64,000 nucleotides of DNA from Gammaproteobacteria bacterium (GCA_021156085.1 JAJNBC010000003.1:62001-126000), one strand, 5' to 3'. Counted from the first letter of the stretch, positions 46,672 through 58,295 are shown. Made by a program: numbers and translations. Notes: a model not told the origin generated them from the letters alone.

Positions 46672-47694
46672 TCAAGTAAACCAAGGAGCCAAGTGATATT
46701 GTACCGCCAAAGCAATAACCCCAATCCATACAATAGTGACCGGCAACAATACTTTCCAACCCAAACGCATGATTTGATCATATCGATAACGTGGGAAAGT
46801 TGCTCTAAACCATAAATAACAAAATAAAAAGAAACTTAATTTCACTAACAACCAAACAAAACCCGGCACAAAAGCAAAAACACTTTCAAGATAAGGTATG
46901 CCCTGGAAAGGAGAAAGCCATCCCCCCAAAAACATCACGGCTAATAATGCAGAAATAAGCACCATATTGGCATATTCTGCCAGAAAAAATAAAGCGAAGG
47001 TCATCCCCGAATATTCTACATGAAATCCTGCTACCAACTCTGATTCACCTTCCGCCACATCGAAAGGGGCGCGATTTGTTTCGGCTATCCCCGCTATCCA
47101 GTAGACTATAAACAAGGGCAATAAAGGCAACCAATACCAATGCCACACACCTCCTGCCTGTGCTTTAACAATAGTTTGAAAATTCAAGGAACCGGCTGCC
47201 ATCATCACACCGATTAAAGCAAACCCCATAGCGATTTCATAAGAGATAGATTGTGCTGCCGCCCGTAATGCGCCAAACATAGCGTATTTAGAATTAGAGG
47301 CCCAGCCGGCAATTAAAATACCGTACACTCCTAAAGAAGAAAGTGCCAGAATAAACAACACACCCGCATTAATATTCGCTAGTACTGCTGTTTTATCAAA
47401 AGGGATCACCGCCCAAGCTGCCAAGGAGGTGCCTAAGCTAATAATGGGGGCAATAACAAATAAATAACGATTAGAAGCTTGAGGAAAAATAATTTCTTTA
47501 TTTAATAACTTGATAACATCAGCAATAGGTTGCAACAAACCAAATAAACCAATACGGTTCGGTCCGATGCGCGATTGCATATACCCAATGACTTTACGTT
47601 CAATAAAAGTAATATAAGCAACTGACAACAATAAGACGAGGATAATTACAATGATCTTTACAATAATCCCCCCTATCAATAATAATCCTTCCAT
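46672..47694 (-). CDS. nuoH: NADH-quinone oxidoreductase subunit H
   Basis: Membrane subunit forming the quinone-binding interface with NuoB and NuoD. The 340-aa protein has [18 protein letters not shown] near the N-terminus, [26 protein letters not shown] in the middle and the late [14 protein letters not shown]. It ends 8 bp before nuoI. Confidence 0.96.
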   Translation of the reverse strand: MEGLLLIGGIIVKIIVIILVLLLSVAYITFIERKVIGYMQSRIGPNRIGLFGLLQPIADVIKLLNKEIIFPQASNRYLFVIAPIISLGTSLAAWAVIPFDKTAVLANINAGVLFILALSSLGVYGILIAGWASNSKYAMFGALRAAAQSISYEIAMGFALIGVMMAAGSLNFQTIVKAQAGGVWHWYWLPLLPLFIVYWIAGIAETNRAPFDVAEGESELVAGFHVEYSGMTFALFFLAEYANMVLISALLAVMFLGGWLSPFQGIPYLESVFAFVPGFVWLLVKLSFFLFCYLWFRATFPRYRYDQIMRLGWKVLLPVTIVWIGVIALAVQYHLAPWFT

Positions 47695-47703
47695 ATTCAG
47701 AAC

Positions 47704-50055
47704 CTATTTAATGACTTCAATTGCACCAAATAATTCCCCGAGCTCTGTGGTGGCTGCTAACCCCCCGAAAATAGATAAAGCTCGTGGTGGAACACGTTTA
47801 TCAAAAATAACGGGCAAGCTTAGTTCGCCGCCTTGCTGCCTTACTTTAATTTTTTCTTCTGATGTCACTTTTAACTCTCTTGCCGTCTGCGGATTCATCC
47901 TGACAGCCAATAATTCACCTTCAATAATGGCTTGTGTTGACTGGAGAGCATGGGCACGACGTACTAAGCTATCGCCTGCATATAAGGGTATTTCGCCAAG
48001 ACGGGACAACTTCATGACACCATTTTTTTGAATGATGGCACCTGGCACTTCGGGTAGAGTAGTGGCATTTCGCTGCAATGACAATTTCAATTCCTGCAAT
48101 ACCTCTTCCGTCGATGCATAATCAAATCCGGGCAAATGAAATAAATGCCCTAAAACACACAACACTTTCCATGCAGGACGTGATTCACCATAAGGCTGAG
48201 CCACGCCCTTAAAACTTTGCCACTGGCCTGCCACATTCACAAATGTACCGGCCGTTTCAGTAAAAGGAGCAATCGGCAAAATCACATCCGCATGGCAATC
48301 TAACAACGGATTTTTAAATACAGATAAAGAAACAACAAATTTCGCTTGAGCCAATGCCTGTTTAGCAACAACTGCGTTTGCACAATCGAGATCAGGCTCT
48401 ACATTTACCAAGAGGTAAGCTTGGCGCGCTTGCTTCCACATGGATTGCGCATCTAATCCCCCTAGTTTCACTTTTTCGCCAACAGCCGTACGATGAGGTA
48501 TCGCACCCGCAAGCCAGGCACCTGCTGCATTGCTGCCTTCCGTAAGCAAACCCAACGCACATTCAGTTGCTTTAGCAATTTGATGAACTAACCAACGAAT
48601 TAACGCTGCTTGAGGATGATTTAAAGCAAGCGCACCCAGTAAAATGATACTTTTTTCTCTCGCCCGTAATCGCTCTGCTATGACACGATCTTCTTCGCTC
48701 ACTGAGACCTCAGCAAGATCAGCTTGTTCAGGCAATAAAACTTTAGCAATACCTGCTAAAGTAAAAATAAATTCATGGGGCGCTGCAATTTTTTTCCCTG
48801 CTATTTTAAAATTAAATGCATAGTCCATCATATTCACGGCAAATATATTCGTGCCTTTTAATACTGCTTTACGTAAACGCAATGCGATCAGCGGCTGCTC
48901 TTTCTGAATATTAGAACCTACTAAAAGAATCGTGGAATAATTTTCCAAATCAGCAATAGAACCATCAAATTGAGGGAATACAGGAAAACTATCTTGATCA
49001 CTAAAATCTATTTGACGCAAACGATGATCTATATGTGAACTCCCTAATTGCCGCCACAATTTCTGTAATAAAAAAAACTCTTCTGTGGTTGCATTAGGCG
49101 AAACCAAGGCTCCCATTTGGTCTGCAGTTTGTTGACTGATTACTTGCTGCAAACCTTCCACCGTATAGTTTAACGCTGTTTGCCAATCTGTTTCCTGCCA
49201 GTGATCATGCACCCGAATTAATGGTTTGGTCACCCGATCCGCCTGATAAAGTCCTAAATAGCTATACCTCTCACGATCAGCAATCCAAGTTTCATTCAAC
49301 GCTTTATTTTCTCGTGGCACCACACGCATCACTTTGCCTGCGCGTGTATGCACATTAATGTGAGTACCCAGACAATCATGGGGCGCAATAGAAGGGGACT
49401 GCTTTAATTCCCATGCTCGCGCAGTAAAACGAAAAGGCTTGGATGTCAACGCACCGACAGGGCAAAGATCAATGATATTTCCCGAAACCTCAGATTTAAT
49501 CGCATGCGTCACATACGTGCTTATTTCCATATGCTCGCCGCGCCCTATCGCTCCTAATTCTCGCAACCCTGCTATTTCATCACCAAAACGTACGCACCGA
49601 GTGCATTGAATACAGCGCGTCATTTCTGTTTCAATAAGAGGACCTATATCTTGATCGGCAACCGCGCGTTTACCATATGTAAAATAAGAATTTGCGGCAC
49701 CGTATCCCATGCTTAAATCTTGCAATTCACATTCCCCACCTTGATCGCAGATCGGACAATCTAAGGGATGATTAATCAAAAGAAATTCCATCACTGCTTT
49801 TTGCGCAGCAAGCGCTTTAGGGGAGCGGGTCCATATTTTCATGCCGCTCATCACAGGGGTGGCGCAAGCAGGCACCGCTTTAGGTGATTTGTCCATTTCA
49901 ACTAAACACATGCGACAATTAGCAGCTACAGGCAAATGCTTGTGATAGCAAAAACGAGGAATATAAATTCCTGCTTCATCCGCTACCTGAATAACCATGC
50001 TATTGGGTTTTGCTTTTAAAAGCTTACCATCAATTTCTATGTCTATATCGGACAA
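47704..50055 (-). CDS. nuoG: NADH-quinone oxidoreductase subunit G
   Basis: Largest peripheral subunit (783 aa). The N-terminal [2Fe-2S] domain uses Cys36/47/50/64. Then come the His/Cys-ligated and [4Fe-4S] clusters ([50 protein letters not shown]) and a molybdopterin-oxidoreductase-like C-terminal part lacking a cofactor. Starts 13 bp inside the end of nuoF. The E. coli protein is longer (about 908 aa), so the C-terminal part here is compact. Confidence 0.95.
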   Translation of the reverse strand: MSDIDIEIDGKLLKAKPNSMVIQVADEAGIYIPRFCYHKHLPVAANCRMCLVEMDKSPKAVPACATPVMSGMKIWTRSPKALAAQKAVMEFLLINHPLDCPICDQGGECELQDLSMGYGAANSYFTYGKRAVADQDIGPLIETEMTRCIQCTRCVRFGDEIAGLRELGAIGRGEHMEISTYVTHAIKSEVSGNIIDLCPVGALTSKPFRFTARAWELKQSPSIAPHDCLGTHINVHTRAGKVMRVVPRENKALNETWIADRERYSYLGLYQADRVTKPLIRVHDHWQETDWQTALNYTVEGLQQVISQQTADQMGALVSPNATTEEFFLLQKLWRQLGSSHIDHRLRQIDFSDQDSFPVFPQFDGSIADLENYSTILLVGSNIQKEQPLIALRLRKAVLKGTNIFAVNMMDYAFNFKIAGKKIAAPHEFIFTLAGIAKVLLPEQADLAEVSVSEEDRVIAERLRAREKSIILLGALALNHPQAALIRWLVHQIAKATECALGLLTEGSNAAGAWLAGAIPHRTAVGEKVKLGGLDAQSMWKQARQAYLLVNVEPDLDCANAVVAKQALAQAKFVVSLSVFKNPLLDCHADVILPIAPFTETAGTFVNVAGQWQSFKGVAQPYGESRPAWKVLCVLGHLFHLPGFDYASTEEVLQELKLSLQRNATTLPEVPGAIIQKNGVMKLSRLGEIPLYAGDSLVRRAHALQSTQAIIEGELLAVRMNPQTARELKVTSEEKIKVRQQGGELSLPVIFDKRVPPRALSIFGGLAATTELGELFGAIEVIK

Positions 50056-51308
50056 TGCTTATGCTCCACATGATACACAAATTCATCATAAAAATGTTTT
50101 AGCATGCCGCCTACTGGCCAAGCAGCTGCTTCACCAAAAGCACAAATAGTGCGTCCTTCAATATTTTTTGCCACACGTCCCAAATTTTCAATATCATCCA
50201 TGGTACCCACTCCACTTTCAATACTATGCACCAAACGATATAGCCACCCTGTACCCTCGCGGCAGGGCGTACATTGCCCACAAGATTCTTCCATATAAAA
50301 TTTAGAAATGCATTCTAAGGCACGTACCATACACACTGTTTCATCCATCACAATGACAGCCCCCGATCCTAACCCCGAGCCTGCTTTTTGTAATGAATCA
50401 AAATCCATATCTAATGTCATCATCACTTCCGCCGGCAAAACCGGCATAGAAGAACCACCTGGAATCACTGCTTTTAAAGAATGTCCTGTACGTACTCCAC
50501 CTGCCATTCTTAACAAATCTTTAAAAGATGTACCGAGCGGCACTTCATAATTGCCGGGTTTATTAACATGCCCAGTGACACTAAAAATTTTGCAGCCCCC
50601 ATTATTGGGTTTACCCAATTTCAAGAACCACTCTGCTCCTTTTTCTAAAATAACCGGCACAGAAGCAAAAGTTTCAACATTATTAATCGTAGTCGGCTTA
50701 CCATATAAGCCCCGCGCCGCAGGAAAGGGCGGCTTGAAACGTGGCATCCCCTTTTTACCTTCTAGCGATTCCATCAGCGCTGTTTCCTCACCACAAATAT
50801 AAGCCCCTGCGCCTAAGTGAGAATGTAATTCAAAATCGACACCTGAATCCAAAATATTTTTACCTAGAAGCCCGGCTTGATGCGCTTCTTCTAAAGCAGC
50901 TTCAAACCGCTCATACGGTTCCCAAAATTCTCCGCGTATGTAGTTATAACCTACGGTTGCCCCCATTGCATAACCAGCAATAAGCATTCCTTCAATAAGC
51001 TGATGCGGATTCAAACGCAAAATATCCCGATCTTTACACGTACCAGGCTCCCCCTCATCCGCATTACATAACACATATTTTTGACCTGGCAAATCATATT
51101 TAATGAAACTCCATTTAAGCCCGGTGGAAAATCCAGCACCGCCCCGTCCGCGTAAAGCTGCTAATTTAAGTATTTCAATAATATGCTGGGGCGGCATTTT
51201 TTCCTGAAGAATCTTTTTCCATTGCGCATAACCACCTGCGCTTTGATACGCCTTAAGCGTCCACGGTTGATCCAAATGCAACGTGCGAAAACAAATTTCA
51301 TTAGCCAC
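50043..51308 (-). CDS. nuoF: NADH-quinone oxidoreductase subunit F
   Basis: NADH-binding flavoprotein of the peripheral arm (421 aa). FMN/NADH site: [15 protein letters not shown] and [19 protein letters not shown]. [4Fe-4S] cluster N3: [15 protein letters not shown]. Electrons pass from NADH to FMN and then to NuoG. Lies 5 bp after nuoE. Confidence 0.97.
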   Translation of the reverse strand: MANEICFRTLHLDQPWTLKAYQSAGGYAQWKKILQEKMPPQHIIEILKLAALRGRGGAGFSTGLKWSFIKYDLPGQKYVLCNADEGEPGTCKDRDILRLNPHQLIEGMLIAGYAMGATVGYNYIRGEFWEPYERFEAALEEAHQAGLLGKNILDSGVDFELHSHLGAGAYICGEETALMESLEGKKGMPRFKPPFPAARGLYGKPTTINNVETFASVPVILEKGAEWFLKLGKPNNGGCKIFSVTGHVNKPGNYEVPLGTSFKDLLRMAGGVRTGHSLKAVIPGGSSMPVLPAEVMMTLDMDFDSLQKAGSGLGSGAVIVMDETVCMVRALECISKFYMEESCGQCTPCREGTGWLYRLVHSIESGVGTMDDIENLGRVAKNIEGRTICAFGEAAAWPVGGMLKHFYDEFVYHVEHKHCPI

Positions 51309-51313
51309 AGCAA

Positions 51314-51808
51314 TTACCCCAATTCATTCAGCATTGCATCGATTTTTTCGGGCGTGAGATTTTCATAATATTTTTTACCTACTTGCGCCACTGGCGCATT
51401 CACACAAGCTGCTAAACATTCTGTTTCACGCAAAGTAAACTTTCCATCCGCCGTGGTTTCATTCAATTCAATGCCTAATCGTATTTTCAAATGCTCCAGC
51501 ACTTTTTCAGAATCACATAACATACAAGAAATATTCGTGCATACATTAATAATACACTTACCTACAGGCACTAGATTATACATGCTATAAAACGAAGCAA
51601 CTTCATACACAGAAATTCTAGGAATACGCAAATAATCGGCCACTGCATCCATAATATCTTCAGTTAAATGCCCGCCATTATCTTCCTGCGCATAATGTAA
51701 TGCTTGCATCACTGCCGAACGTTCTTGGCCTACAGGATAACGCACCATCCACCGATCTAGTTGTTCTCGTACTTTTTCAGAAAGTAGAATACCAGTGGCC
51801 TCAGTCAT
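51314..51808 (-). CDS. nuoE: NADH-quinone oxidoreductase subunit E
   Basis: [2Fe-2S] (N1a) thioredoxin-like subunit, 164 aa. Cluster ligands lie in [10 protein letters not shown] and [13 protein letters not shown]. Partner of NuoF in the NADH-oxidising module. ATG shares one base with the stop of nuoD. Confidence 0.95.
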   Translation of the reverse strand: MTEATGILLSEKVREQLDRWMVRYPVGQERSAVMQALHYAQEDNGGHLTEDIMDAVADYLRIPRISVYEVASFYSMYNLVPVGKCIINVCTNISCMLCDSEKVLEHLKIRLGIELNETTADGKFTLRETECLAACVNAPVAQVGKKYYENLTPEKIDAMLNELG

Positions 51809-53073
51809 TAGCGGTCAACCTCTCCAAATACAATATCTAAGCTAGATAGCACAGCGACTACGTCTGAAATCATATGACCTTTAATTAACGTTTCCAGGCC
51901 TGCTAAATGTGGGAAGCCTGCCGCACGAATCTTAAGGCGATAAGGTTTATTCGCACCGTCAGAAATTAAATATACTCCAAATTCACCCTTAGGATGCTCA
52001 ATTGCCGCATAGACTTCTCCCTCTGGTAAACAATATCCTTCTGTCATTAATTTAAAATGGTGAATTAATGCTTCCATATCTTCCTTCATCGTCACACGCG
52101 ATGGAGGAGCAATTTTATGATTATCTGTCATCACCGGGCCTGGGTTTTGACGCAGCCATGTAACACACTGACGAATAATATGATTCGATTGCCGCATTTC
52201 TTCTACTCGCACTAAATAACGATCATAACAATCACCTGTCACCCCCACCGGAATAGAAAAGTCTAAGCGGTCATATACTTCATAAGGTTGCTTTTTACGT
52301 AAATCCCATTCAACACCCGAACCCCGCAACATTGGCCCAGTAAAACCCATCGCAATCGCTTGATCAGGCTCAATAATACCAATCCCCACAGTACGTTGCT
52401 TCCAAATGCGATTATCTGTTAACAATGCTTCATACTCATCCACACGCTGAGGAAAACGTTCAGTGAAACTCCAGATAAAATCCAACAGAGAGCCTTCACG
52501 ATTATCATTCATCTCTGCAACTTGCTTAGCATCATGCCACTTTGATACTTTGTATTTGGGCATATGCTCTGGTAAATCACGATATACACCGCCAGGACGA
52601 TAATAAGTCGCATGCATGCGGGTCCCGGAGACTGCTTCATAACAATCGAGCAAATCTTCTCGTTCACGAAATGCATATAAAAACAAAGTCATTGCGCCTA
52701 TATCCAGGCCATGCGCCCCCAACCACAACAAGTGATTCAAAATACGAGTAATTTCATCAAACATGACTCGAATATATTGCGCACGAATAGGAGGCTCAAT
52801 GCCCACTATTTTTTCTATGGCTAGCACGTAAGCATGCTCATTACACATCATGGATACATAATCCAAACGATCCATATAACCAATGGTGTGATTATAAGGC
52901 TTACTTTCCGCTAATTTTTCTGTAGCACGATGCAACAAACCGATATGTGGATCAGCACTAACAACCGTTTCTCCATCGACTTCCAAAATAAGACGCAGCA
53001 CGCCATGGGCAGCCGGATGTTGGGGGCCAAAATTAAAAGTGTAATTACGAATTTCTGGCAACGTTCCCTTCAT
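51808..53073 (-). CDS. nuoD: NADH-quinone oxidoreductase subunit D
   Basis: 49-kDa-type subunit forming the quinone pocket with NuoB (421 aa). It starts [26 protein letters not shown] and includes [23 protein letters not shown] and [12 protein letters not shown]. The C-terminal DIVFGEVDR is the family's conserved end. NuoC is a separate protein, unlike the fused NuoCD of enterobacteria. Confidence 0.97.
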   Translation of the reverse strand: MKGTLPEIRNYTFNFGPQHPAAHGVLRLILEVDGETVVSADPHIGLLHRATEKLAESKPYNHTIGYMDRLDYVSMMCNEHAYVLAIEKIVGIEPPIRAQYIRVMFDEITRILNHLLWLGAHGLDIGAMTLFLYAFREREDLLDCYEAVSGTRMHATYYRPGGVYRDLPEHMPKYKVSKWHDAKQVAEMNDNREGSLLDFIWSFTERFPQRVDEYEALLTDNRIWKQRTVGIGIIEPDQAIAMGFTGPMLRGSGVEWDLRKKQPYEVYDRLDFSIPVGVTGDCYDRYLVRVEEMRQSNHIIRQCVTWLRQNPGPVMTDNHKIAPPSRVTMKEDMEALIHHFKLMTEGYCLPEGEVYAAIEHPKGEFGVYLISDGANKPYRLKIRAAGFPHLAGLETLIKGHMISDVVAVLSSLDIVFGEVDR

Positions 53074-53762
53074 ACCTCATCCCCCACTTGATAACGGTTA
53101 TCACGGCGAATTACTTTAGGCTCTAAAACACGGGGTTCAATGCTCACAGGTTCATACACTACACGCTGTAATTTAGCATCATAACGAACTTCTAAGTTTC
53201 CACTTAATGGGAAATCCTTACGGAAAGGATGGCCTACAAAGCCATAATCCGTCAAAATACGTCGTAAATCAGGATGTTCTGAATACACAATACCGAATAA
53301 ATCAAACGCTTCGCGCTCAAACCAATTTGCAGCAGGCCAAATAGCCATCACACTAGGCACTTCAAGTCTTGCCTCGTTCAAAGGCACGCGAATGCGGAGA
53401 CGCTGATTATGCGTTAAAGATAATAAATGATAAACACTCGCAAAACGCGGCTCTTTGCGCACAGTATCTTGACATTCCACCCCCCGCTCAAAACCCGTTG
53501 CTGTCGCACTGTTTGTTGTCCATTCAGAAACACCGTATTGCAAATAATCTACGCCGCAAATATCAATTAACAATTTAAAATTAAAATCAGGGTCATCCCG
53601 TAAAGCAAAACAAAGTTCACGTAAATGCTGAGGCGCTACGATAATTGTTAACTCTCCCAACGATACAGCAGCCTGCTCAAGCAGATGATTGAAGCGAGTA
53701 GTAACTTGGGCGGCTAATTCTTCAATGCTAAGCAATTCACTTCTCCTAGGGTTACCGCTCAA
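53070..53762 (-). CDS. nuoC: NADH-quinone oxidoreductase subunit C
   Basis: 30-kDa-type peripheral subunit, 230 aa, with the signature [36 protein letters not shown] and [23 protein letters not shown] 20-residue insertion around residues 85-105 is specific to this form. Its start overlaps the nuoB end by 11 bp and its end overlaps nuoD by 4 bp. Confidence 0.95.
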   Translation of the reverse strand: MSGNPRRSELLSIEELAAQVTTRFNHLLEQAAVSLGELTIIVAPQHLRELCFALRDDPDFNFKLLIDICGVDYLQYGVSEWTTNSATATGFERGVECQDTVRKEPRFASVYHLLSLTHNQRLRIRVPLNEARLEVPSVMAIWPAANWFEREAFDLFGIVYSEHPDLRRILTDYGFVGHPFRKDFPLSGNLEVRYDAKLQRVVYEPVSIEPRVLEPKVIRRDNRYQVGDEV

Positions 53763-54225
53763 TAATTTTTTTATTCTTAATTTTGTTTTGCAATTGTATC
53801 ACCCCATATAATAAGGCTTCCGCTGTCGGGGGACACCCAGGTACATACACATCCACCGGCACAATGCGGTCGCATCCCCGCACCACAGAATAAGAATAAT
53901 GATAATAGCCCCCCCCATTCGCACAGGAACCCATAGAAATAACCCACCGAGGTTCCGCCATCTGATCATATACTTTACGCAAAGCAGGCGCCATTTTATT
54001 ACACAATGTCCCCGCCACAATCATCAAATCAGATTGCCTAGGGCTGGCACGAAAAACACCCGCACCAAATCGGTCTAGATCATAGCGTGATGTAGCTGCA
54101 TGCATCATTTCAACAGCACAACAAGCTAAACCAAATGACATAGGCCATAACGAGCCACTCTGGGCCCAACTAATCAACTGATCTAATGACGTCAGTAAAA
54201 ACCCCTGATTTTTCAATTGGCTCAT
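53752..54225 (-). CDS. nuoB: NADH-quinone oxidoreductase subunit B
   Basis: Holds the terminal cluster N2 that reduces quinone. Ligands are Cys35 and Cys36 in [12 protein letters not shown] plus single cysteines in GSCANGGG and [10 protein letters not shown]. The 157-aa form starts at the ATG at 54225, which overlaps the nuoA stop as ATGA and gives [13 protein letters not shown]. The longer open frame to 54252 is less likely. Confidence 0.95.
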   Translation of the reverse strand: MSQLKNQGFLLTSLDQLISWAQSGSLWPMSFGLACCAVEMMHAATSRYDLDRFGAGVFRASPRQSDLMIVAGTLCNKMAPALRKVYDQMAEPRWVISMGSCANGGGYYHYSYSVVRGCDRIVPVDVYVPGCPPTAEALLYGVIQLQNKIKNKKIIER

Positions 54226-54578
54226 TCCCATTCCAATGCCCCTTTCTTCCACTCATAAATAAACCCAATGACTAATAATCCCAAAAAAATCCCCATGGCC
54301 GTCACACCAAACCAGCCTAGCTGACGAAAAACCACAGCCCATGGCACTAAAAATGCAGTTTCCAGATCAAAGATAATGAATAAAATAGCAACTAAATAAA
54401 AGCGCACATCAAAAGGCAGACGCGCATCATCAAAAGCAGGGAATCCACACTCATAAGGAGAATTTTTCGCAGAATCAGGTCGTTTAGGACCCAAAAAATA
54501 ACCTATCAGCTGCGCCACCACACCTAGCAGCCCACCGAGTACAATGAAAATCAAAATAGGCAAATAGCTTTCTAACAT
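54222..54578 (-). CDS. nuoA: NADH-quinone oxidoreductase subunit A
   Basis: Three-helix membrane subunit at the junction of the two arms (118 aa). Conserved [32 protein letters not shown] loop. First nuo gene, directly after tRNA-Leu, secG and tpiA; transcription may start further up. Confidence 0.95.
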   Translation of the reverse strand: MLESYLPILIFIVLGGLLGVVAQLIGYFLGPKRPDSAKNSPYECGFPAFDDARLPFDVRFYLVAILFIIFDLETAFLVPWAVVFRQLGWFGVTAMGIFLGLLVIGFIYEWKKGALEWE

Positions 54579-54592
54579 GACTCAATCCTCAA

Positions 54593-54677
54593 TGGTGCCG
54601 AAGGTCGGACTCGAACCGACACGGCTTGCGCCACCACCCCCTCAAGATGGCGTGTCTACCAGTTTCACCACTTCGGC
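54593..54677 (-). tRNA. tRNA-Leu(GAG)
   Basis: An 85-nt class II tRNA including an encoded CCA. Acceptor GCCGAAG pairs with CTTCGGC; the D-arm contains GGTAGAC; anticodon stem CCATC/GGTGG holds loop TTGAGGG, so the anticodon is GAG. A long variable arm and TTCGAGTC T-loop follow. Reads CUC/CUU codons. It lies between secG and nuoA on the same strand, an arrangement also known in Legionellales. Confidence 0.97.
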
Positions 54678-54696
54678 TTTTTCTTTAGAGCCTCCA

Positions 54697-55032
54697 CTAT
54701 TTCACCGGAGGGAGGCTGCTCGGCGAAACAACGGGAACAGTAGAGGTTCCTTGTACCGGCAATGGGGTAGCCGGTAAGTTAACTTGTTGAGACTGTCTGA
54801 CTGCTTTACTGGCTAAATAATTTAATACAATACTGGTTGTAAAGAATAGCAATGCAAAACCCACTGTCACTCGCATCAAAAAAGAACCCGTGCCTCGGCT
54901 TCCAAACACAGTCTGCGATGCACCACTCCCAAAAGCCGCTCCCATCGCTGCGCCCTTACCCTGTTGCACTAATACCAAAATAATTAGACAAGCCACAGTT
55001 AGCACATGGATAATTAAAATAAATTGGTACAT
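54697..55032 (-). CDS. secG: Preprotein translocase subunit SecG
   Basis: Small inner-membrane subunit of SecYEG (111 aa) with two membrane helices (about 3-22 and 51-71) and the conserved VLVQQGKGAAMGAAFGSGASQTVFGSRG between them. A Pro/Ser/Thr/Val-rich tail ends in SSLPPVK. Starts 9 bp after the tpiA stop. Confidence 0.95.
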   Translation of the reverse strand: MYQFILIIHVLTVACLIILVLVQQGKGAAMGAAFGSGASQTVFGSRGTGSFLMRVTVGFALLFFTTSIVLNYLASKAVRQSQQVNLPATPLPVQGTSTVPVVSPSSLPPVK

Positions 55033-55041
55033 CCTCCCCCC

Positions 55042-55794
55042 TTAAGTGGCTGCTTGGCAAATCGCCAAAAAGCTTTTTGCATCCAATGATGCATTGCCGA
55101 CTAACCCACCATCAATATCAGGCATACAAAATAGTTCTGCTGCATTATCTGCTTTAACACTACCGCCATACAGTATACGCGCTACATCGGCAACATCACC
55201 ACTGTATTCTGCTAATAAACTACGAATAAATTCATGCACTGCCTGCGCTTGTACCGGTGTAGCAGTGATACCCGTCCCAATGGCCCATACAGGTTCATAA
55301 GCAATGATAGCTTGCCTGAATACATCAATACCCACCATTTGGAGCACCGTTTTTAACTGTTCCGCAATCACAGCCTGTGTTTGATCCTGTTCTCGTTGTT
55401 GCCGTGTTTCTCCTACGCATAGCACGGGCAATAAACCAAATTGCAAGGCCGCTTTAAATTTTTCTGCTACCAGAATAGCATCTTCACGAAACAATAAGCG
55501 CCGCTCAGAATGCCCTACCAAGACATACTGACATCCATAATCAACCAACATTAAACCAGAAACTTCGCCTGTAAAAGCGCCGGATTCTCCTAGATAAAGA
55601 TTTTGGCCACCCCAAGTAATCAAGCTATCAACTAATTCATTTTCAGCCGATTGTAAATGCACAAAACTTGGAAAAACGATGATAGAGACCGACGGGTAGG
55701 CCCGTGCCCCTTCTTTAATGGCATTGAATAATGCTTTAGCCTCTACCCGAGAACCATGCATTTTCCAATTGCCTGCGACTATTTTTTTGCGCAT
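55042..55794 (-). CDS. tpiA: Triosephosphate isomerase
   Basis: Interconverts dihydroxyacetone phosphate and glyceraldehyde-3-phosphate in glycolysis and gluconeogenesis. The 250-aa TIM barrel has NWKMH (Asn9, Lys11), the catalytic His95 in VGHSERR and Glu167 in AYEPVWAIGTG, with the phosphate-binding GGSVK. A hairpin with a T-run (55795-55828) sits directly against the ATG, so any Shine-Dalgarno sequence (GGTGA) would be inside its stem. First gene of a likely tpiA-secG-tRNA-nuo unit. Confidence 0.96.
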   Translation of the reverse strand: MRKKIVAGNWKMHGSRVEAKALFNAIKEGARAYPSVSIIVFPSFVHLQSAENELVDSLITWGGQNLYLGESGAFTGEVSGLMLVDYGCQYVLVGHSERRLLFREDAILVAEKFKAALQFGLLPVLCVGETRQQREQDQTQAVIAEQLKTVLQMVGIDVFRQAIIAYEPVWAIGTGITATPVQAQAVHEFIRSLLAEYSGDVADVARILYGGSVKADNAAELFCMPDIDGGLVGNASLDAKSFLAICQAAT

Positions 55795-55828
55795 AAAAAA
55801 TCACCGCCAAGTTTAAGTGCCGGTGATT
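55795..55828 (-). terminator. Hairpin with T-run abutting the tpiA start codon
   Basis: On the minus strand, AATCACCG pairs with CGGTGATT (55821-55828 with 55799-55806) around a 14-nt loop, followed by TTTTTT and then the tpiA ATG. It has the form of an intrinsic terminator for the upstream 793-aa gene, but it also places the only GGTGA ribosome-binding-like sequence of tpiA inside the stem. Confidence 0.65.
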
Positions 55829-55913
55829 GTAAACGAAGAAGGCGGTCAGTGACAAGCCGGGTTTCACGACAAGCCAGCAAAAACTGCCTAGCTTTGAAAA
55901 AAAAGACGACTTC

Positions 55914-58295
55914 CTAAGGGCGATGCAAAGCCTTCTTTGCTAATTCTTCTTGATGCGTTTTCACTTTCTCTTCCAGCGTCCCTAATCGAACTAAATTACT
56001 ACGCACACCCGCATTTAAAATATTTTCATTGTAGCGCTGAGCGGCTCTCTCACCTACTTTATCTACTTTGTCCGCCAGTGTCTCTTGAGCTGCTTGTTGA
56101 GCAGGTTGATCCCCAGGAGCCACCCCTGCCTGTAGCATTCGAGTAGCATTTGCCCCCAAAATCCTTGCTCTATAATTTGCGGCAACTCCAAAATTATCTT
56201 TATAGTGAAGTACTTCCACGCCAGCTCCTCCTACAGGCACTGCTCCCGGCGCATGCCCCTCACGTCCTTTGAGGGCAGCAGGGTTACGCTGATGAAGTTC
56301 TTGGAACCCTGCTATATGAGCAAGCTTTAGATTCACAGCTTCTTGATCAGCCTTTAATCCCTCTATAGATTCAGCTATTTTGATCAATTTAGAATCACTT
56401 TCTTGAACTTCTTGTTTTTCTATTTCCTTCTCTAAGGCATGCAGTTGATCGCTAATGGAATGGCTCGCAAGCTCAAGCTGCTTAACCGTATTCTCGAGCT
56501 TTTGGCATTCATTCTTTAATTCATCTAACCTTTTTCTACCCTCTTGTGTTTTAAAAGCTTTTTCTAACGCAGCATCATTACCTATTGCTGGAACATCTCT
56601 AACAGGCTGCTCTAACGCTGCACCCAGCTCACTCTTCTCACTGTATCTGGCTGAAGCGGTTTCTTTTTTCTTTTCTTGCTCCAAAGCCACACTCTTTTTC
56701 CACTCTGTTTGTAGCTCCATGATTCTTTTTGGCAAATCGGTGTTACCAGCAATAGCTAATGCTTCCTCTGCATTCGCACCCAAAGATAGTCCTATCGGAA
56801 TCCCTTTCTTAGAAGAAGCTTCCGCCGCTTTTACTGCGCTCTCAATCTGCTTCATAACCTTTTTAGCTGCCTCTTTTCCCCCATATTCTGTAGCAATCTT
56901 AGGGCAATCTAGCTCGATAAGACTCAGTGGATCGTGCTTATGGCATAACTCAATCATCGCCGCTATAGCTTTAGGGAAATATTTATCACTTTTGTTTTTA
57001 TCTTGGTACTGCACAGTAAAAACCATACCGCCTTTTTCATCATCTTTTCGGCGATGTACATTAAACTGCTCTCCTCCACTATCATAGACCATGGCAACTT
57101 CTTTCATACTATCATCTGCCAGGCCCTCCAGCCTTTCCCACGCTTTATCACGTGCCATGGCCGCACCTTTTTCTACATCCCCCCCACATAAGTCCGTGCA
57201 TTCCGCCTGCTCGCGTTCTCGATTTTTAAGCTCTTGCTCATCACCGGCACGACGAGGCAGTGTCGTCTGCCAGCTAGTGTATCTTTCCGGGTCATGTTGT
57301 GCCTTTCCTTTCATCCATCGCTCTTGGGTTGAAGTCAGTGCTACGCCTCGCGTACCCTTACCTGGAAGCGTCATTTTCATGTCGGCAAACCACTGATTTA
57401 CATCCCCTGGGAATGGAGGCGCTTTTTCAGCGGGAGTAATTTCTTTCGTAATCTTATCTACATAACAAACCTTAGGTTGCCCTCCCCCCGAGGGTGCTAC
57501 TATAATATAAGCACGATCAAAATCAGGCTTGTTGTTATCGGGATTCTTCAGCAACTCATCCCATTTATCATTCATCTTCGACTCACGCAGCTCCTTTATC
57601 CTTGCCTCATCCCAATGCAAAAGGCCACACTCTCCTGCTCGTTTTTTAGCAGGAGAGTTTTGCGGACCCTTAGCATCAATTGCAATTTTATGATGTACAA
57701 TCATACTCTCATTAAAATGGACTCGTTCCTCCGTTCTCGCTCGAAGCCGAGCGAGTTCCTCATCAATTCGGGTGGAAAAATCCGCGAGCTGAGCTTTAAT
57801 TTTTTCTACTTTCTCTACTTTATCGTCCTCGAGCTCTTTAAACTCAGCTTTTAATTCTTCCTGGGCAATCGCTCGTTGCAATGTTTTCGCTGTATGTTTT
57901 AATGCCTCAGGCTCAACAGCCTCGCCCATCATCCATCCTTTTTGTACATCTCTGACCTGCTTTTCAAACGCGTTCACTAATCTATTTAACTCGCTTCCCG
58001 CCTTACTTTCTTCGCCTTTCTTATCTAACACGAGTTGATTGGACTCTTTTTTTATACCACTTATTAATTTTTTAATTCCACTACCAGGAGCATCGTAACC
58101 ATAGGCAGTGAGAGGATGAACAAGAGGAGGAATATGGGGGACATCTAGTTGCCCTTGGCTTTCCATCGCTGTAACACTTTGATCAATAAGAGAAGCTACT
58201 GCCTTTTGCAAGCGTTCTGCATTATCTCGAGTTTGAGCTTCAGTTATCTTAGGTGGTTGAGCAGGTGCAGCTGCTGCTTGACGGGATTTAGCCAT
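55914..58295 (-). CDS. Large coiled-coil orphan protein (793 aa)
   Basis: No recognised family. The protein is soluble and highly charged, with likely coiled coils near residues 135-190 and 585-660. A central globular part (about 250-500) contains AYIIVAPSGGGQPKVCYVDK and YDSGGEQFNVHRRKDDEKG. An Ala/Gly/Pro-rich stretch lies near 665-735. The C-terminus is TLEEKVKTHQEELAKKALHRP, with Glu residues near the end as in many Dot/Icm substrates. Ala/Pro/Gln at the N-terminus. AAGAGGAAAGAG precedes ATG. It lies downstream of feoABC and the CADG protein; a secreted effector role is a guess from style only. Confidence 0.82.
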   Translation of the reverse strand: MAKSRQAAAAPAQPPKITEAQTRDNAERLQKAVASLIDQSVTAMESQGQLDVPHIPPLVHPLTAYGYDAPGSGIKKLISGIKKESNQLVLDKKGEESKAGSELNRLVNAFEKQVRDVQKGWMMGEAVEPEALKHTAKTLQRAIAQEELKAEFKELEDDKVEKVEKIKAQLADFSTRIDEELARLRARTEERVHFNESMIVHHKIAIDAKGPQNSPAKKRAGECGLLHWDEARIKELRESKMNDKWDELLKNPDNNKPDFDRAYIIVAPSGGGQPKVCYVDKITKEITPAEKAPPFPGDVNQWFADMKMTLPGKGTRGVALTSTQERWMKGKAQHDPERYTSWQTTLPRRAGDEQELKNREREQAECTDLCGGDVEKGAAMARDKAWERLEGLADDSMKEVAMVYDSGGEQFNVHRRKDDEKGGMVFTVQYQDKNKSDKYFPKAIAAMIELCHKHDPLSLIELDCPKIATEYGGKEAAKKVMKQIESAVKAAEASSKKGIPIGLSLGANAEEALAIAGNTDLPKRIMELQTEWKKSVALEQEKKKETASARYSEKSELGAALEQPVRDVPAIGNDAALEKAFKTQEGRKRLDELKNECQKLENTVKQLELASHSISDQLHALEKEIEKQEVQESDSKLIKIAESIEGLKADQEAVNLKLAHIAGFQELHQRNPAALKGREGHAPGAVPVGGAGVEVLHYKDNFGVAANYRARILGANATRMLQAGVAPGDQPAQQAAQETLADKVDKVGERAAQRYNENILNAGVRSNLVRLGTLEEKVKTHQEELAKKALHRP

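Noticed and set aside
46664-46759. N-terminal extension of NuoI
   Set aside because: It overlaps nuoH in another frame; ATG at 46663 has TGAGG and fits the family length.
54577-54777. Plus-strand open frame over the tRNA-Leu
   Set aside because: It lies across the tRNA gene and the 3' end of secG; its sequence is the complement of both.
56455-57087. A 210-aa plus-strand open frame inside the 793-aa gene
   Set aside because: Antisense to a strong coding frame with a good ribosome-binding site; Ser/Phe/Leu-rich content is typical of complement frames.
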